Source of the DNA: Halovenus aranensis
GTDB taxonomy: Archaea; Halobacteriota; Halobacteria; Halobacteriales; Haloarculaceae
Length of the DNA stretch: 64,000 nucleotides
NCBI RefSeq assembly: GCF_900100385.1
Contig: NZ_FNFC01000014.1
Location: 1 to 64,000 of the forward strand
Reading direction: 5' to 3'
Shown in pieces: positions 33,399 to 42,340 of the stretch. Below the pieces are notes generated by a model. The model worked only from the letters and a program-made list of their open reading frames with translations. It ran no database searches and was not told the DNA's origin. A program made the position numbers and the translations under genes. How positions within the stretch are numbered: the stretch's first letter is position 1; every line of letters starts with the position of its first letter.

Positions 33399-33872
33399 TT
33401 ATCCGGCATCGACGACCGCCTCGACGAGACGGAGCGCGTCGGGCCCGTCCCGGCGACCGACGACGACCGCGAGCATCTCGTCGGTCACGGCGGCTGCGGT
33501 CACGTCTACGCCCGCGACGCCACACCGGCCAAGCACCCGCTGTGCGGCCGCGGGACCGACATCTCCGGTCGCCAGAATCGCTGTCAGCGACCCGTCGCCG
33601 GGCACGAATCCTGTGTCGCCGACGACCAGCACACCGCGACGCTCGCTGACACGTTCTAGGCCACTCGTCATCCGGACTCGGGCCGACCCGCACGCTGGGG
33701 ATGGCCCGTCGAGTTCGTCTGCATACCGCCGGAGCGCAGCGGCAACGGCATCGCTGTCCCCGACATCGAGAAACTCCGCCGCGGCGGTGTAGTTGACGAC
33801 GCCCGACCGTAGTGCCTCGTAGAGAAACGGGTGTTCTCGGACGGCTTCCCTGGCTCGCTCGGCAGTCGACAT
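33399..33872 (-). CDS. Haloarchaeal conserved protein with HTH-like start
   Basis: A 157-residue protein. Residues 1-60 resemble a small helical DNA-binding or dimer unit (AREAVREHPFLYEALRSGVV, NYTAAAEFLDVGDSDAVAAA). Residues 65-157 resemble an ACT-like sensor half (RRGVLVVGDTGFVP, DGSLTAILATGDVGPAAAQR, VAGVDVTAAAVTDEMLAVVV). I recall a DUF7523-type family, but this is tentative. A position beside argG and an ACT-like half would suit an amino-acid-responsive regulator, which is inference. The ATG at 33872 is chosen over 33908. Confidence 0.65.
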   Translation of the reverse strand: MSTAERAREAVREHPFLYEALRSGVVNYTAAAEFLDVGDSDAVAAALRRYADELDGPSPACGSARVRMTSGLERVSERRGVLVVGDTGFVPGDGSLTAILATGDVGPAAAQRVLGRCGVAGVDVTAAAVTDEMLAVVVGRRDGPDALRLVEAVVDAG

Positions 33873-33973
33873 GCGTGGTGGTGAGACGCTGACCGTATAA
33901 ATCGCCACCTATCGACCGCGCCGACAGCGCTGGAGTGGCTGGCTATTTCAGAACGCGGCTCCGAGACGTAGGT

Positions 33974-35218
33974 ATGTCTGAGGACGCCGCCGGACTGGGG
34001 CGCTACAGCTACCCCCTCGCATCGATGCGACCGGACAGCGAGACGCTCCGGCCGTTTACCGACACCGTCGAGGACGCGGCTATCGTCGGTCTGGGTGAGG
34101 CGACACACGGGACACGCGAGTTCTTCGAGCTGAAAGGCGCCGTCCTGCGTCACCTCGTCGCCGACTGTGGCGTCCGGACGGTTGCCCTCGAGACGGACTT
34201 TGCGACGACACTCGCACTCGATGAGTACATCCGCACCGGCAACGGGTCGGCGGTCGGCGCGCTCGACAACCTGGTTCTCTGGGTCTGGCGCGTCGAGTCG
34301 ATACGGGCGACCGTCGAGTGGCTACGCACGTTCAACGAGGGACGACCGCCCGGCGACCGGGTCCGCGCAGTCGGGGTCAGCCTCTCGGACCCGAGCGCGC
34401 CAGCGAGCAGACTCCGGGCGCTGCTCCGTGAGGTCGCCGAGATACCGGTTCCGGGCCGACTCGACGCGCTCGCCGACGACCCGGTTCCCGACGACGCCGC
34501 CGCTCGCGAGTCGTTTCTCGACAGCGGTGTCGCCGTTGCCGAGAGCCTCCGCGACCGACTCGACACCTATCGCCCGGCTGTCGTCGATACACGCTCCTCG
34601 CGAGAATGGACGCTCGCCAGACGGCTCTGTCGCCACCTCGAACAGACCTGCGAGTGGAACCGGCTGCGCCTCGCGACCGAGGGGTTCGACCCCGAGGCCT
34701 TCGAACAGCGGGACCGACACATGGCCGAGACCGTCGGCTGGTGTCGCGAGACGGACCCCGGCGACGGCGTGGCCGTCTGGGCGCACAACACCCACGTCAA
34801 ACGCGGTTCGTTTGACATACCTCAGGACTGGGCGGCTGGCGAGACGATGGGAGAGGTCATTGCACAGGACCACGGGTCGGCGTACCGACCCTACGCGACC
34901 GACTTCACAGAGGGGAGATACCGTGCCGTCGCCGACGGGACTGACAGCGAGACGTTCGCGGCCAGCGGCCCACCGACCGCGGTGACGGCCGCGACGCTCG
35001 AGGCCGTCGACGCGCAGGCCGGCTTCCTCGATATCGAGAGCGCGGCCGCCGACCCGCGGCTCGATTCCTGGTTCGAGCGGGACAGGGAACTTCGGGCCGT
35101 CGCCGCGCTAGTCGACCCCGACGCCGGCCCCAGTCGGCGGCGCACGGAGACGGACCTGGCAGCGTCGTTCGACGGCCTGTTCGCTGTCGAGACGACGGAG
35201 CCGTCGGTTCCCCTGTAG
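33974..35218 (+). CDS. Erythromycin esterase-like protein
   Basis: A 414-residue protein with the family motifs IVGLGEATHGTREFFELKG, ALETDFATTLALDEYI and VAVWAHNTHVKRG. Catalytic His and Glu come from GEATHG and the HNTH region. Proteins of this family hydrolyse macrolide lactones or act on other succinoglycan-like substrates; many have no known substrate. No signal peptide is seen. A host use against macrolides is unlikely in a haloarchaeon, so a role in another ester or lactone is more plausible. The ATG at 33974 is chosen over 33935. Confidence 0.8.
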   Translation: MSEDAAGLGRYSYPLASMRPDSETLRPFTDTVEDAAIVGLGEATHGTREFFELKGAVLRHLVADCGVRTVALETDFATTLALDEYIRTGNGSAVGALDNLVLWVWRVESIRATVEWLRTFNEGRPPGDRVRAVGVSLSDPSAPASRLRALLREVAEIPVPGRLDALADDPVPDDAAARESFLDSGVAVAESLRDRLDTYRPAVVDTRSSREWTLARRLCRHLEQTCEWNRLRLATEGFDPEAFEQRDRHMAETVGWCRETDPGDGVAVWAHNTHVKRGSFDIPQDWAAGETMGEVIAQDHGSAYRPYATDFTEGRYRAVADGTDSETFAASGPPTAVTAATLEAVDAQAGFLDIESAAADPRLDSWFERDRELRAVAALVDPDAGPSRRRTETDLAASFDGLFAVETTEPSVPL

Positions 35219-35269
35219 GGTCGTCCCGAGTCGATACGCGTTTAGCCGTCGGTCGGTGACACTGGAACG

Positions 35270-36220
35270 ATGAGAGTAACGTTCCTCGGGACGAGCGGTG
35301 CAGTGCCGACGACGGTCCGGAACCCGAGCGGGCTGTTGGTCGAACGGGAAGGCGACCGGCTGCTCTTTGACTGTGGCGAGGGGACCCAGCGCCAGATGAT
35401 GCGTTACGGGACGGGCTTCGATGTGGAACACGTCTTTCTGACACACATGCACGGCGACCACATCTTCGGGCTGCCAGGGCTCACCCAGACGTGGGATTTC
35501 CAGGACCGTGACGCGCCGCTGGCGGTGCATGCCCCTGCCGGGACGCGCGAACGCATCGAACACCTGCTGTCGGCAACGGGCGATAGCCCGTCCTATCCGG
35601 TCCGCATCACACAGGTGTCTGCCGGCGACGTGGTGGTAGACCGTGAGGACTATGAGGTCCGGGCAGTCGGTGTCAACCACCGGACGAACGCCGTCGGCTA
35701 CGCGCTCGTCGAAGACGACCGGAAGGGCGAGTTCGACCGCGAGAAAGCCGAGCAGGAGCTGGGGATGTCTCCGGGACCGAAGTACTCGAAGCTCCACGCC
35801 GGTGAGCCGGTCGAACACGACGGCCGGACGGTCCAGCCCGAGGAGGTCGTCGGCCCGGCCCGTCCCGGCCGGCGGCTCGTCTATACGGGCGACACCCGGC
35901 CAACTGACGGTGTCGTCGAGGCTGCTGCAGACGCTGACCTGCTCGTCCACGACGGCACCTTCGGCGAGGACCACCGCGAGCGTGCGCTCGAAACGGCACA
36001 TTCGACGGCTCGGGAGGCCGGTCAGGTCGCCAGCGACGCCGGCGCGAAGCGGCTCGCGTTGACACACATCTCGACGCGGTACACCGGCCGCGGGGCCGAA
36101 CTCGAAGCCCAGGCTGCCGACCGTTTCGACGGTACCGTCTTCGTGCCCGACGACGGGACACGGGTGACGGTGCCGTACCCGGACGCAGACCGCGAGTTCC
36201 AGGTCGAACAACTCGATTAA
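35270..36220 (+). CDS. rnz: Ribonuclease Z (tRNase Z)
   Basis: A 316-residue metallo-beta-lactamase fold enzyme. LTHMHGDHIFGLPG supplies His59, His61, Asp63 and His64. LVYTGDTRPTD and LALTHISTRYTGRG give later metal ligands, and residues about 155-195 form the short exosite arm. It removes the 3' trailer from tRNA precursors. It starts 51 bp after the esterase-like gene and ends 4 bp inside the convergent MinD-like gene. Confidence 0.93.
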   Translation: MRVTFLGTSGAVPTTVRNPSGLLVEREGDRLLFDCGEGTQRQMMRYGTGFDVEHVFLTHMHGDHIFGLPGLTQTWDFQDRDAPLAVHAPAGTRERIEHLLSATGDSPSYPVRITQVSAGDVVVDREDYEVRAVGVNHRTNAVGYALVEDDRKGEFDREKAEQELGMSPGPKYSKLHAGEPVEHDGRTVQPEEVVGPARPGRRLVYTGDTRPTDGVVEAAADADLLVHDGTFGEDHRERALETAHSTAREAGQVASDAGAKRLALTHISTRYTGRGAELEAQAADRFDGTVFVPDDGTRVTVPYPDADREFQVEQLD

Positions 36221-36888
36221 CCCACCCCCGTCTGTACCTGCTTTGCGAGGGTCGCAAACGCTTCCGTCGCCTCCGCCGCTGTCTCGACCGCGCGGACCGG
36301 GAGCCCGGCACGCTGTGCGCGACGGACCGCCACGGAGTCCGGAATCTGTGTGACCGGCCCTTCGAGCGTCCCGGCAAGCCGGTCGAGTCGTCGCTCCGAG
36401 AACGCGCCGTCGACGCGGTTGAGGACCACCTGTGCGAGCGGCGTCTCGACGGCACGGGCGAGTTCGCGGGCTCGGAGTGCGTCTGCGACCGCCGGTCTCG
36501 TCGGACGGGTGACGAGCAGACACGCCTGTGCAGCCAGCAAGGCGACGCCGACATCACACCGGAGACCGGCCGGGGCGTCGATGATGACGGTCCCGTACTG
36601 TCGCTCGACGGCGTCGATGGTCTCGACGAGCGCGGTCGGGTCCGCGCCGCGACTACCCGCCAACGACCGGCCACACGGCAAGAGTGCGACGGGACCCGCT
36701 TCGGAGACTGCCTCGGCTGGCGTCGCGCGGCCGGCGAGCACGTCGTGGAGGTCGGGGCCGCGCCGCGTGGGCAGGTCTGCCATCCCCAGATCGCCGTCGA
36801 CGACGACCCCGTCGAGTTCGGCTCCCAAGTTGTACGCGACCGTCGACTTGCCGACGCCGCCTTTCCCCCCGGTGACAGCCAGCTTCAT
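36217..36888 (-). CDS. MinD/ParA-like ATPase
   Basis: A 223-residue deviant Walker ATPase with GGKGGVGKSTVAYNLGAEL at the N-terminus, a switch aspartate in VVDGDLGMADLPT, and VIIDAPAGLRCDVGVALL. It is shorter than Mrp and lacks an obvious membrane-targeting amphipathic C-terminus, so it is likely a partner-loaded ATPase. Its start overlaps the stop of the upstream coiled-coil gene by ATGA (36885-36888). It is the last gene in a minus-strand cluster of six unknowns. Confidence 0.85.
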   Translation of the reverse strand: MKLAVTGGKGGVGKSTVAYNLGAELDGVVVDGDLGMADLPTRRGPDLHDVLAGRATPAEAVSEAGPVALLPCGRSLAGSRGADPTALVETIDAVERQYGTVIIDAPAGLRCDVGVALLAAQACLLVTRPTRPAVADALRARELARAVETPLAQVVLNRVDGAFSERRLDRLAGTLEGPVTQIPDSVAVRRAQRAGLPVRAVETAAEATEAFATLAKQVQTGVG

Positions 36889-37613
36889 ACGACTCGTTCG
36901 AGTGTCGCCAGCGGCAGGTCGGCGGCCGCGAGCTCATCGGCGAGTGTCTCTGCGCGCTGGCGAACGTCCTGAAGCTGTTGCCTGTCGACGTCGAGCTGTG
37001 CCTGGAGCGCCCGGACTTCTTCGATGCCGCCAGCCGCTTCGACCGCCTCGCGCACCTCGGCGGCGTCTGTCGCCGCTGCCAGTCGCTCCGTTTCGGCGAG
37101 CCGGTCTTCGACAGCCTCGAACCACGCTGTCGGCTCTGTCTCTGCGCCTGCCGCGGCTGGGGTCGCCTGTCGCTTCCGAGCGGCGGCTCCTGTGCTGTCT
37201 CCCGGATCCTGTTCCACTCTATTCACGGTGGCTGCTCGGGGCTCTGTGTTTGTGTCGGGTGGTGGTGTCGCCGGTAGCACATCCCGAGGCGGCCGGGCAT
37301 CGCCGAGTGCGCGGACGAGACGGCGCGGTGTCGGCCCCGATTCCTCCGGACCTCCGGTCGTGGCTATCTCGACGGGTGGCTCCTGTGGCGGTGCAGGTGT
37401 CGCGTAGCCGACGACGAGTGGCGCGTCCGCGGGGACTGTTCCCTCGAAACTGTTCTCTTGCCAGCCACGCGCCGGCACGCCGCACTCTCTCGGTGGCCAG
37501 ACAGGCTGTAGGTGGCTCTCGATACACACCCGTGTCGCGTGGTCGGCTCGGACCGAAAGTTCGACGAGTGTCACCCCGTCCATGCGTCTGAGTTGCCAGT
37601 CGAGCGTCGCCAT
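36885..37613 (-). CDS. Beta-domain plus coiled-coil protein of the MinD cluster
   Basis: A 242-residue protein. Residues 1-75 have alternating strands (MATLDWQLRRMDGVTLVELS, RADHATRVCIESHLQP) that resemble a small beta-sandwich. Residues 75-155 are a Pro/Thr/Arg/Glu-rich disordered linker. Residues about 160-242 form an acidic coiled coil (RLAETERLAAATDAAEVREA, VRALQAQLDVDRQQLQDVRQ). It is coupled to the MinD-like gene, so direct partnership is likely. The function is unknown; I recall only unnamed haloarchaeal families here. Confidence 0.7.
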   Translation of the reverse strand: MATLDWQLRRMDGVTLVELSVRADHATRVCIESHLQPVWPPRECGVPARGWQENSFEGTVPADAPLVVGYATPAPPQEPPVEIATTGGPEESGPTPRRLVRALGDARPPRDVLPATPPPDTNTEPRAATVNRVEQDPGDSTGAAARKRQATPAAAGAETEPTAWFEAVEDRLAETERLAAATDAAEVREAVEAAGGIEEVRALQAQLDVDRQQLQDVRQRAETLADELAAADLPLATLERVV

Positions 37614-37638
37614 GGGCGGTCTGGTCGCCCGCTCGTAT

Positions 37639-38475
37639 TTAAATGTAGAGGACGGGTGCCTCCAGCCACGCGCTGGCCGCCACAGCAGAGCCAAATCGGT
37701 CGATACCGACGACGACTGGCGCAGATATGTCGCCCAGATGCGCGACCGCGAGCGCCGCGGTGACAGAGTCGACTTCGAACGGTTCCGCCGGCTCGTCGGT
37801 GACTGTCGCGCCCGGCACTCTCGATAAGACTCCGCGGAACTCGTCACGAAGGCGGTCGACAAGGTGAGAGCGAGCCTGCCGTTCGAGGTTGGCGACCCGC
37901 TCTTCGAGCCGGAACCGGCGTTCACGGCGGTCGCGGCGCTCGCGTTGGCGGCGTCGGTCTCGTTCGTAGGCCTGTCTGGCGGCGATAGCGTCGGTCTCGG
38001 CCTCGGAGAGTGTCTGTAACGCATCGTCGAGTTCGGACTCGGCCGGGGCTGGATCCAGACCGCTTTCGCTTCGTTCGCGGACGCGTCCGCGCGCCTCCGC
38101 CGCGCGAATCCGCGCCTGCTCGACGGCGGCCTCGGCCTCTGTGACTCGCTCGCGGTGGCTCTCCAGTGGCTCCGTCTCGACAGCTATCGCATCGAGCTCG
38201 CGCCGTGTCTCCCGTAGTTCCTCGTCGTACGGCGTCTCAAGACCCCGCGTTCGGCCGGCCCGGGCGAGTGCCGTCCGGGTTCGCAGGCCCATCTCGGGAC
38301 GGATACAGCCGACAGCGTCGTGTAGCGGCGACGGCTCCGGGCAGTCGACGGCGATTCGCTCGTCGGACGCGCTGTCGGTTCGTCTGACCGCGGCGGCGAC
38401 CGCTCTCGGGTCGACATCCATCGCGACCGACACCGCCTCGCCACGCCAGACGGCATCACCCAGACGGCAAATCAC
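37639..38475 (-). CDS. Central coiled-coil protein of the MinD cluster
   Basis: A 278-residue protein. Residues 1-85 are a small mixed domain (MICRLGDAVWRGEAVSVAMD, VGCIRPEMGLRTRTALARAG). Residues 90-215 form a long Arg/Glu-rich coiled coil (RRRQRERRDRRERRFRLEER). Residues 215-278 are a globular end (LRDEFRGVLSRVPGATVTDE, VVVGIDRFGSAVAASAWLEA). It overlaps the upstream small gene by 20 bp. The layout suggests an elongated spacer between two binding heads. Confidence 0.75.
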   Translation of the reverse strand: MICRLGDAVWRGEAVSVAMDVDPRAVAAAVRRTDSASDERIAVDCPEPSPLHDAVGCIRPEMGLRTRTALARAGRTRGLETPYDEELRETRRELDAIAVETEPLESHRERVTEAEAAVEQARIRAAEARGRVRERSESGLDPAPAESELDDALQTLSEAETDAIAARQAYERDRRRQRERRDRRERRFRLEERVANLERQARSHLVDRLRDEFRGVLSRVPGATVTDEPAEPFEVDSVTAALAVAHLGDISAPVVVGIDRFGSAVAASAWLEAPVLYI

Positions 38476-38803
38476 GCTCTTTCATCTCCGTCGGTGAGGG
38501 GAGGTCTGACCCGGTCTGGAACTGTTCGTACGGAAGGAACGGTGTCTCGCGGTCTTCGTAGGCGGCTACAGCCTCACGCACGTCTGGCCTCACAGACTCG
38601 AACTCGTTGAATGGAACCGTCTGTTCGAGCTGGATTGCCTCACCGTGTTTCTCTCGGAGCCGAAGCGCCTGGAACGCGCCAAACTCGGTCGCCTCGAACA
38701 GAGCGACGCGTCCGAACCGACGGATAACGCTCTCGTCGTGGCTCCGGCAGACGTTTCGCAGGCTCTGTCGCGCCTCCCGCGAGTACGCGATGACCAGCAG
38801 CAC
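38456..38803 (-). CDS. Small conserved protein of the MinD cluster
   Basis: A 115-residue protein with hydrophobic strand LLVIAYSREARQSLRNVCRS at the start and FEATEFGAFQALRLREKHGE in the middle. The C-terminal third is acidic and Pro-rich (FLPYEQFQTGSDLPSPTEMK). No known domain is recognised. Overlap by 20 bp with the next coiled-coil gene means they are made together. The TATA-like AAACGTATCTATTTTCG region upstream (about 38835-38850) may be the promoter of the four-gene distal unit. Confidence 0.7.
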   Translation of the reverse strand: MLLVIAYSREARQSLRNVCRSHDESVIRRFGRVALFEATEFGAFQALRLREKHGEAIQLEQTVPFNEFESVRPDVREAVAAYEDRETPFLPYEQFQTGSDLPSPTEMKERDLPSG

Positions 38804-38850
38804 AGCGAACGATGGCGGCTGTCGGCTACCTAAACGTATCTATTTTCGTG

Positions 38851-39426
38851 TCACTCGCTGGCCGCGAGCAGTTCCCGGGTACGGACACTTGGGCCGCCGC
38901 CGAGCGAGACTTTCGCGTCGAACAGCGAGGTAATCGACGCGACGTGTCGCTCGTCGTGTGCGTCGGGGTCGATGTGAAAATGAGACCGTGCCCCGGCGGC
39001 GTGAATCTGGCCGGTTATCGCGTGCAGAAACTCGTATGCGGTCTTGAGGTCGACGTACTGAAGCATCGACGTGAGCGAGTCGAAACAGACAACGACGGGT
39101 CCGTCCCACTCGGAGAGGAACTGTCCGATTGCGATACCCAGGCCGGTCAGGTCACTCGGTGATGACACCGTCTCCGTGACGACGCCATCACGGGCGTCTG
39201 CCGAGGTGTCGCCGACAGTGATGACGCCGACCGTGTCGAGGTCGCCGTGCTCGTCGAGTTGGGCAACACAATCTCTCGCCGAGCGGGTATAGCTTACAAA
39301 CAGCACACTCGGCGTCTCCCGGCGGTCACACAGCAACGAGGTACAGACATCTCGCCCCTGCCCCATCGGTGGCTCCGCGAGTAAGACGTTCGTCGTCCCG
39401 TCGAGTTGGTCGTGTATATTCTCCAT
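38851..39426 (-). CDS. RecA/KaiC-like protein with degenerate Walker A
   Basis: A 191-residue RecA-fold protein. The Walker A position reads PPMGQGRDVCTS (residues 19-30), with Arg in place of Lys and Asp in place of Ser/Thr. Walker B (VVVCFDS, residues 111-117) is kept. The family resembles the haloarchaeal DUF7504 RadA/KaiC-like proteins (tentative). The later HFHIDPDAHDERHVASIT is the usual beta-strand/RecA core. ATP hydrolysis is unlikely, so it may be a pseudo-ATPase or sensor. Confidence 0.75.
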   Translation of the reverse strand: MENIHDQLDGTTNVLLAEPPMGQGRDVCTSLLCDRRETPSVLFVSYTRSARDCVAQLDEHGDLDTVGVITVGDTSADARDGVVTETVSSPSDLTGLGIAIGQFLSEWDGPVVVCFDSLTSMLQYVDLKTAYEFLHAITGQIHAAGARSHFHIDPDAHDERHVASITSLFDAKVSLGGGPSVRTRELLAASE

Positions 39427-39489
39427 CGTCGCCTCGTATCCGTTGGCTGATACTGTGGCCTTGAGATATAAACCGCTTTGGTCGTCTGT

Positions 39490-40095
39490 TCAGAAATCCA
39501 CGTCGACCTCGGCGTCCTCTGTCGCCTCGTCGAGGCCGTCACGCTGGGTGTCGACCGCGAGTTGTGTACTCAACTCGATATCGGTCAGGCACTCCTCGAA
39601 CGTCGTCTGAAACCGGTTGCTGACGCGCCGCGAGCGGGCGTTTGCGCGGACGACCGCCAGGAGACGCTCGACATCGGCAGTCGGGAGGTCGACCGCCTCG
39701 GCGACTGTCTCGGGGTCGTCGTCGACTCGCTCGCGCAGTTGTTCCCACGCGGGCTCGTCGGCCGTGACGCCCGGCGGGTCGTCGTCACGAACGAGGTGAA
39801 ATGCCATGCGCGTCTCGAACACCGTCTCCGCCGAGACCGACAGCTCAGCCGCCAGCGTTTCGTCGTCGGCCCCCCCGTAGAACCGCTCGACGAGGGTCTG
39901 TAGCTCCTCGGTTGAGCAGTCGGATTCGATGTCGAATTTCTGTTGCATCTCCTCGATTGTCGCCACAAGACGCTCTCTGTCGACCTCGCCGCTGTCGGCC
40001 ACAGACCCGCGTAACTCCTCCTGTGACTCTGTTACGGACTCCTCCTCCGACACATCGAGAAAGATATCCCGGAGTTCCTCGGTCTTCTCGTCCAT
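39490..40095 (-). CDS. CMI4-like (conditioned medium-induced protein 4) protein
   Basis: A 201-residue acidic protein. The N-terminal 65 residues are helical (MDEKTEELRDIFLDVSEEE). Residues about 70-180 have two HTH-like units (AAELSVSAETVFETRMAFHL and TVAEAVDLPTADVERLLAVV). The family is known in haloarchaea as CMI4 (from memory); the molecular role is unknown. The ATG at 40095 is chosen because upstream residues in the frame are hydrophobic and basic. It is the first gene of the minus-strand cluster and is divergent from the Fe-S oxidoreductase. Confidence 0.75.
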   Translation of the reverse strand: MDEKTEELRDIFLDVSEEESVTESQEELRGSVADSGEVDRERLVATIEEMQQKFDIESDCSTEELQTLVERFYGGADDETLAAELSVSAETVFETRMAFHLVRDDDPPGVTADEPAWEQLRERVDDDPETVAEAVDLPTADVERLLAVVRANARSRRVSNRFQTTFEECLTDIELSTQLAVDTQRDGLDEATEDAEVDVDF

Positions 40096-40225
40096 GTGAC
40101 ACAGAAATCTATCGGTCGGCCATAAAAATCTGACCCACCATTGCACGCGCGGGCAGGCAACCGAGAACAACGGGCACAGGGTGGAGAAAAGGTTTAAGCA
40201 AATTGCCTTCTCGGGATTATATACT

Positions 40226-42340
40226 ATGAGCAGCGAGCCCACACGGGAGACGTTCTGGCAGATAACCTCCGTCGGGGAGATTATCTTTTATTTCCTGACG
40301 GCAGTCACGATACTGGTCTTCGTCTACGGCGTCTACAGCCGCTTTGCACGCTATGCACGGGGACGTGAAGACCCGTTCCCGCGACTCGACGACATCGGGA
40401 CGCGAATCAGAGAGGCGTCGCGTATCGCCTTCTCGAATGAGAAACAGTTCAACCGCGACCTCGTCGGCGGACTGATGCACTCGTTTATTCTCTGGGGCTT
40501 TCTGACGCTTCTCATCGGAACGACTATTCTGTCTGTCGATAAATACGCCTACAAGCCCCTCGTGGGCGAGTCGTTCTACGTCGGCGATTTCTTCCTCTCG
40601 TATTCGTTTGTCATGGACCTGATGGGCCTGCTCTTTGTCTGTGGCATCTCCATCGCTATCTACCGGCGCTATGTCGTCCGCAACGAGCGACTGTGGGGCA
40701 AACACACCGGATACGAGGACGACCTGTTCGTCTGGTCGCTGTTCGTCCTCGGTGTCGGTGGCTTCGCGCTCGAATCTGTCCGGGTTCTGGGCTGGCAGGG
40801 CGGTCCACAGGACTTCGAGCAGGTGAGTTTCGTGAGCTATTTCCTTGCAAGCAGCTACGAGTGGCTCGGTGTCACGGCGAGCCAGGCCGAGGCCATCTAC
40901 CCGGCGGTCTGGTGGGGACACTCGCTGGTCGCGCTGTGGTTCATCGCCTGGATTCCCTACGCCAAGCCGTTCCACATGCTCTCGTCGTTCGCAAACGTCG
41001 TCACGCGGGACCCGAAGGCGGGCGCACGACTGCCGGGTGTCCCGGCCGACCCCGCGGCCGACACCGCGACCGAAGAGATAGACGACTTCTCCTGGAAACA
41101 GATTCTCGACCAGGACGCCTGTACGAAATGTGGCCGGTGTTCGTCTGTCTGTCCGGCCAAAGCCTCGGGGCGACCGCTCGACCCCCGTGACGTCATCCTC
41201 GATTTGAAGGGGTACCGAGAGGAACACGACGCCGGCGAGGAGGATATCCCCATCATCGCCGACGGCGGGACGAGCGTCATCGACAGCTCGACGATGGAGT
41301 CCTGTATGTCCTGTATGGCCTGTATGGACGCCTGCCCGGTCGAAATCGAGCATCTCACGCATTTCACCGACATGAACCGCCAGCTCGTCGAGCAGGCCGA
41401 CGTGGACTCGAACGTCCAGGACGTCTTCCAGAACGTGATGCAGCAGGGCAACACGTTCGGCGACCCGGCGCGCAACCGCCCGGACTGGACCGAAGAGCTC
41501 GACTTCGAGGTGCCCGACGCCCGCGAGGAACCTGTCGAGTTCCTCTGGTATGTCGGCGACTACCCGAGTTACGACGAGCGCAACCAGGAGGTCGCAAAGA
41601 GCCTCGCACGAGTCTTCGAAGCCGCCGACGTAGAGTACGGCATCCTCTACGAGGACGAGGTTTACGACGCAAACGACGTTCGTCGCATGGGCGAGGAACT
41701 GCTCTATGTCGACCAGGCATCCCAGCTTATCGGTGCCTTCGAAGCGTGTGAGTTCGAGACTGTCGTCTGTACTGACCCCCACTCGTTTAACACCATCACC
41801 AACGAGTACCCCGAAATCGACTTTGGCGAGTACGCCGACGACCCGATGATGGAGGTGCCCGTCGAGGGATACTGGAACGCAGACGGCACCTACGACGTGA
41901 AACACTACACGCAGGTCGTCGCCGACCTCGTCGAGTCCGGAACGCTCTCGGTGCCCGGTGCGCTCGATTACACCGTTACCTACCACGACCCGTGTCACCT
42001 CGGCCGGTACAACGATATCTTCGAGGCGCCCCGTGAGTTGGTCGTCGAGACGGGCTGTGACCTCCACGAGATGCCCCGCAACCGCGCCGACTCGTTCTGT
42101 TGTGGCGGCGGCGGCGGTGGCCTCTGGATGGACTACGAGGAAGAGACCAAACCGAGTGAGGAACGCCTCCGGGAGGCGCTCGAAGACACCGACGCCGGCG
42201 ACGCGGTCGAGAAGTTCGTCGTCGCCTGCCCGATGTGTATGACGATGTACGAGGACGGCCGCAAGACCGGCGACTTCGAGGACGATATCGACGTTGTCGG
42301 CCTGACCGAACTGCTCGCGGAGTCTGTCCAGGCCGCGTAA
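40226..42340 (+). CDS. Membrane Fe-S oxidoreductase (ETF:quinone oxidoreductase-like)
   Basis: A 704-residue protein. Residues about 15-290 are a NarI/DUF3483-like membrane part with five or six TM helices. Two [4Fe-4S] motifs follow, CTKCGRCSSVCPAKASG (from residue 299) and CMSCMACMDACPVEIEH (from residue 360). Two CCG-type heterodisulfide-reductase domains end it. The second has PCHLGRYND and FCCGGGGGGLWMD (near residue 625), but the first has lost its CCG cysteines (VVCTDPHSFNTITNEYP is all that remains). The architecture matches electron-transfer-flavoprotein:menaquinone oxidoreductases (EMO). It should pass electrons from beta-oxidation to quinone. The ATG at 40226 is chosen over 40181. 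Confidence 0.88.
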   Translation: MSSEPTRETFWQITSVGEIIFYFLTAVTILVFVYGVYSRFARYARGREDPFPRLDDIGTRIREASRIAFSNEKQFNRDLVGGLMHSFILWGFLTLLIGTTILSVDKYAYKPLVGESFYVGDFFLSYSFVMDLMGLLFVCGISIAIYRRYVVRNERLWGKHTGYEDDLFVWSLFVLGVGGFALESVRVLGWQGGPQDFEQVSFVSYFLASSYEWLGVTASQAEAIYPAVWWGHSLVALWFIAWIPYAKPFHMLSSFANVVTRDPKAGARLPGVPADPAADTATEEIDDFSWKQILDQDACTKCGRCSSVCPAKASGRPLDPRDVILDLKGYREEHDAGEEDIPIIADGGTSVIDSSTMESCMSCMACMDACPVEIEHLTHFTDMNRQLVEQADVDSNVQDVFQNVMQQGNTFGDPARNRPDWTEELDFEVPDAREEPVEFLWYVGDYPSYDERNQEVAKSLARVFEAADVEYGILYEDEVYDANDVRRMGEELLYVDQASQLIGAFEACEFETVVCTDPHSFNTITNEYPEIDFGEYADDPMMEVPVEGYWNADGTYDVKHYTQVVADLVESGTLSVPGALDYTVTYHDPCHLGRYNDIFEAPRELVVETGCDLHEMPRNRADSFCCGGGGGGLWMDYEEETKPSEERLREALEDTDAGDAVEKFVVACPMCMTMYEDGRKTGDFEDDIDVVGLTELLAESVQAA

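Noticed and set aside
33974-35218. Macrolide-resistance interpretation of the erythromycin esterase-like protein
   Set aside because: The family has many members with other or unknown substrates, and no resistance or mobile genes are adjacent.
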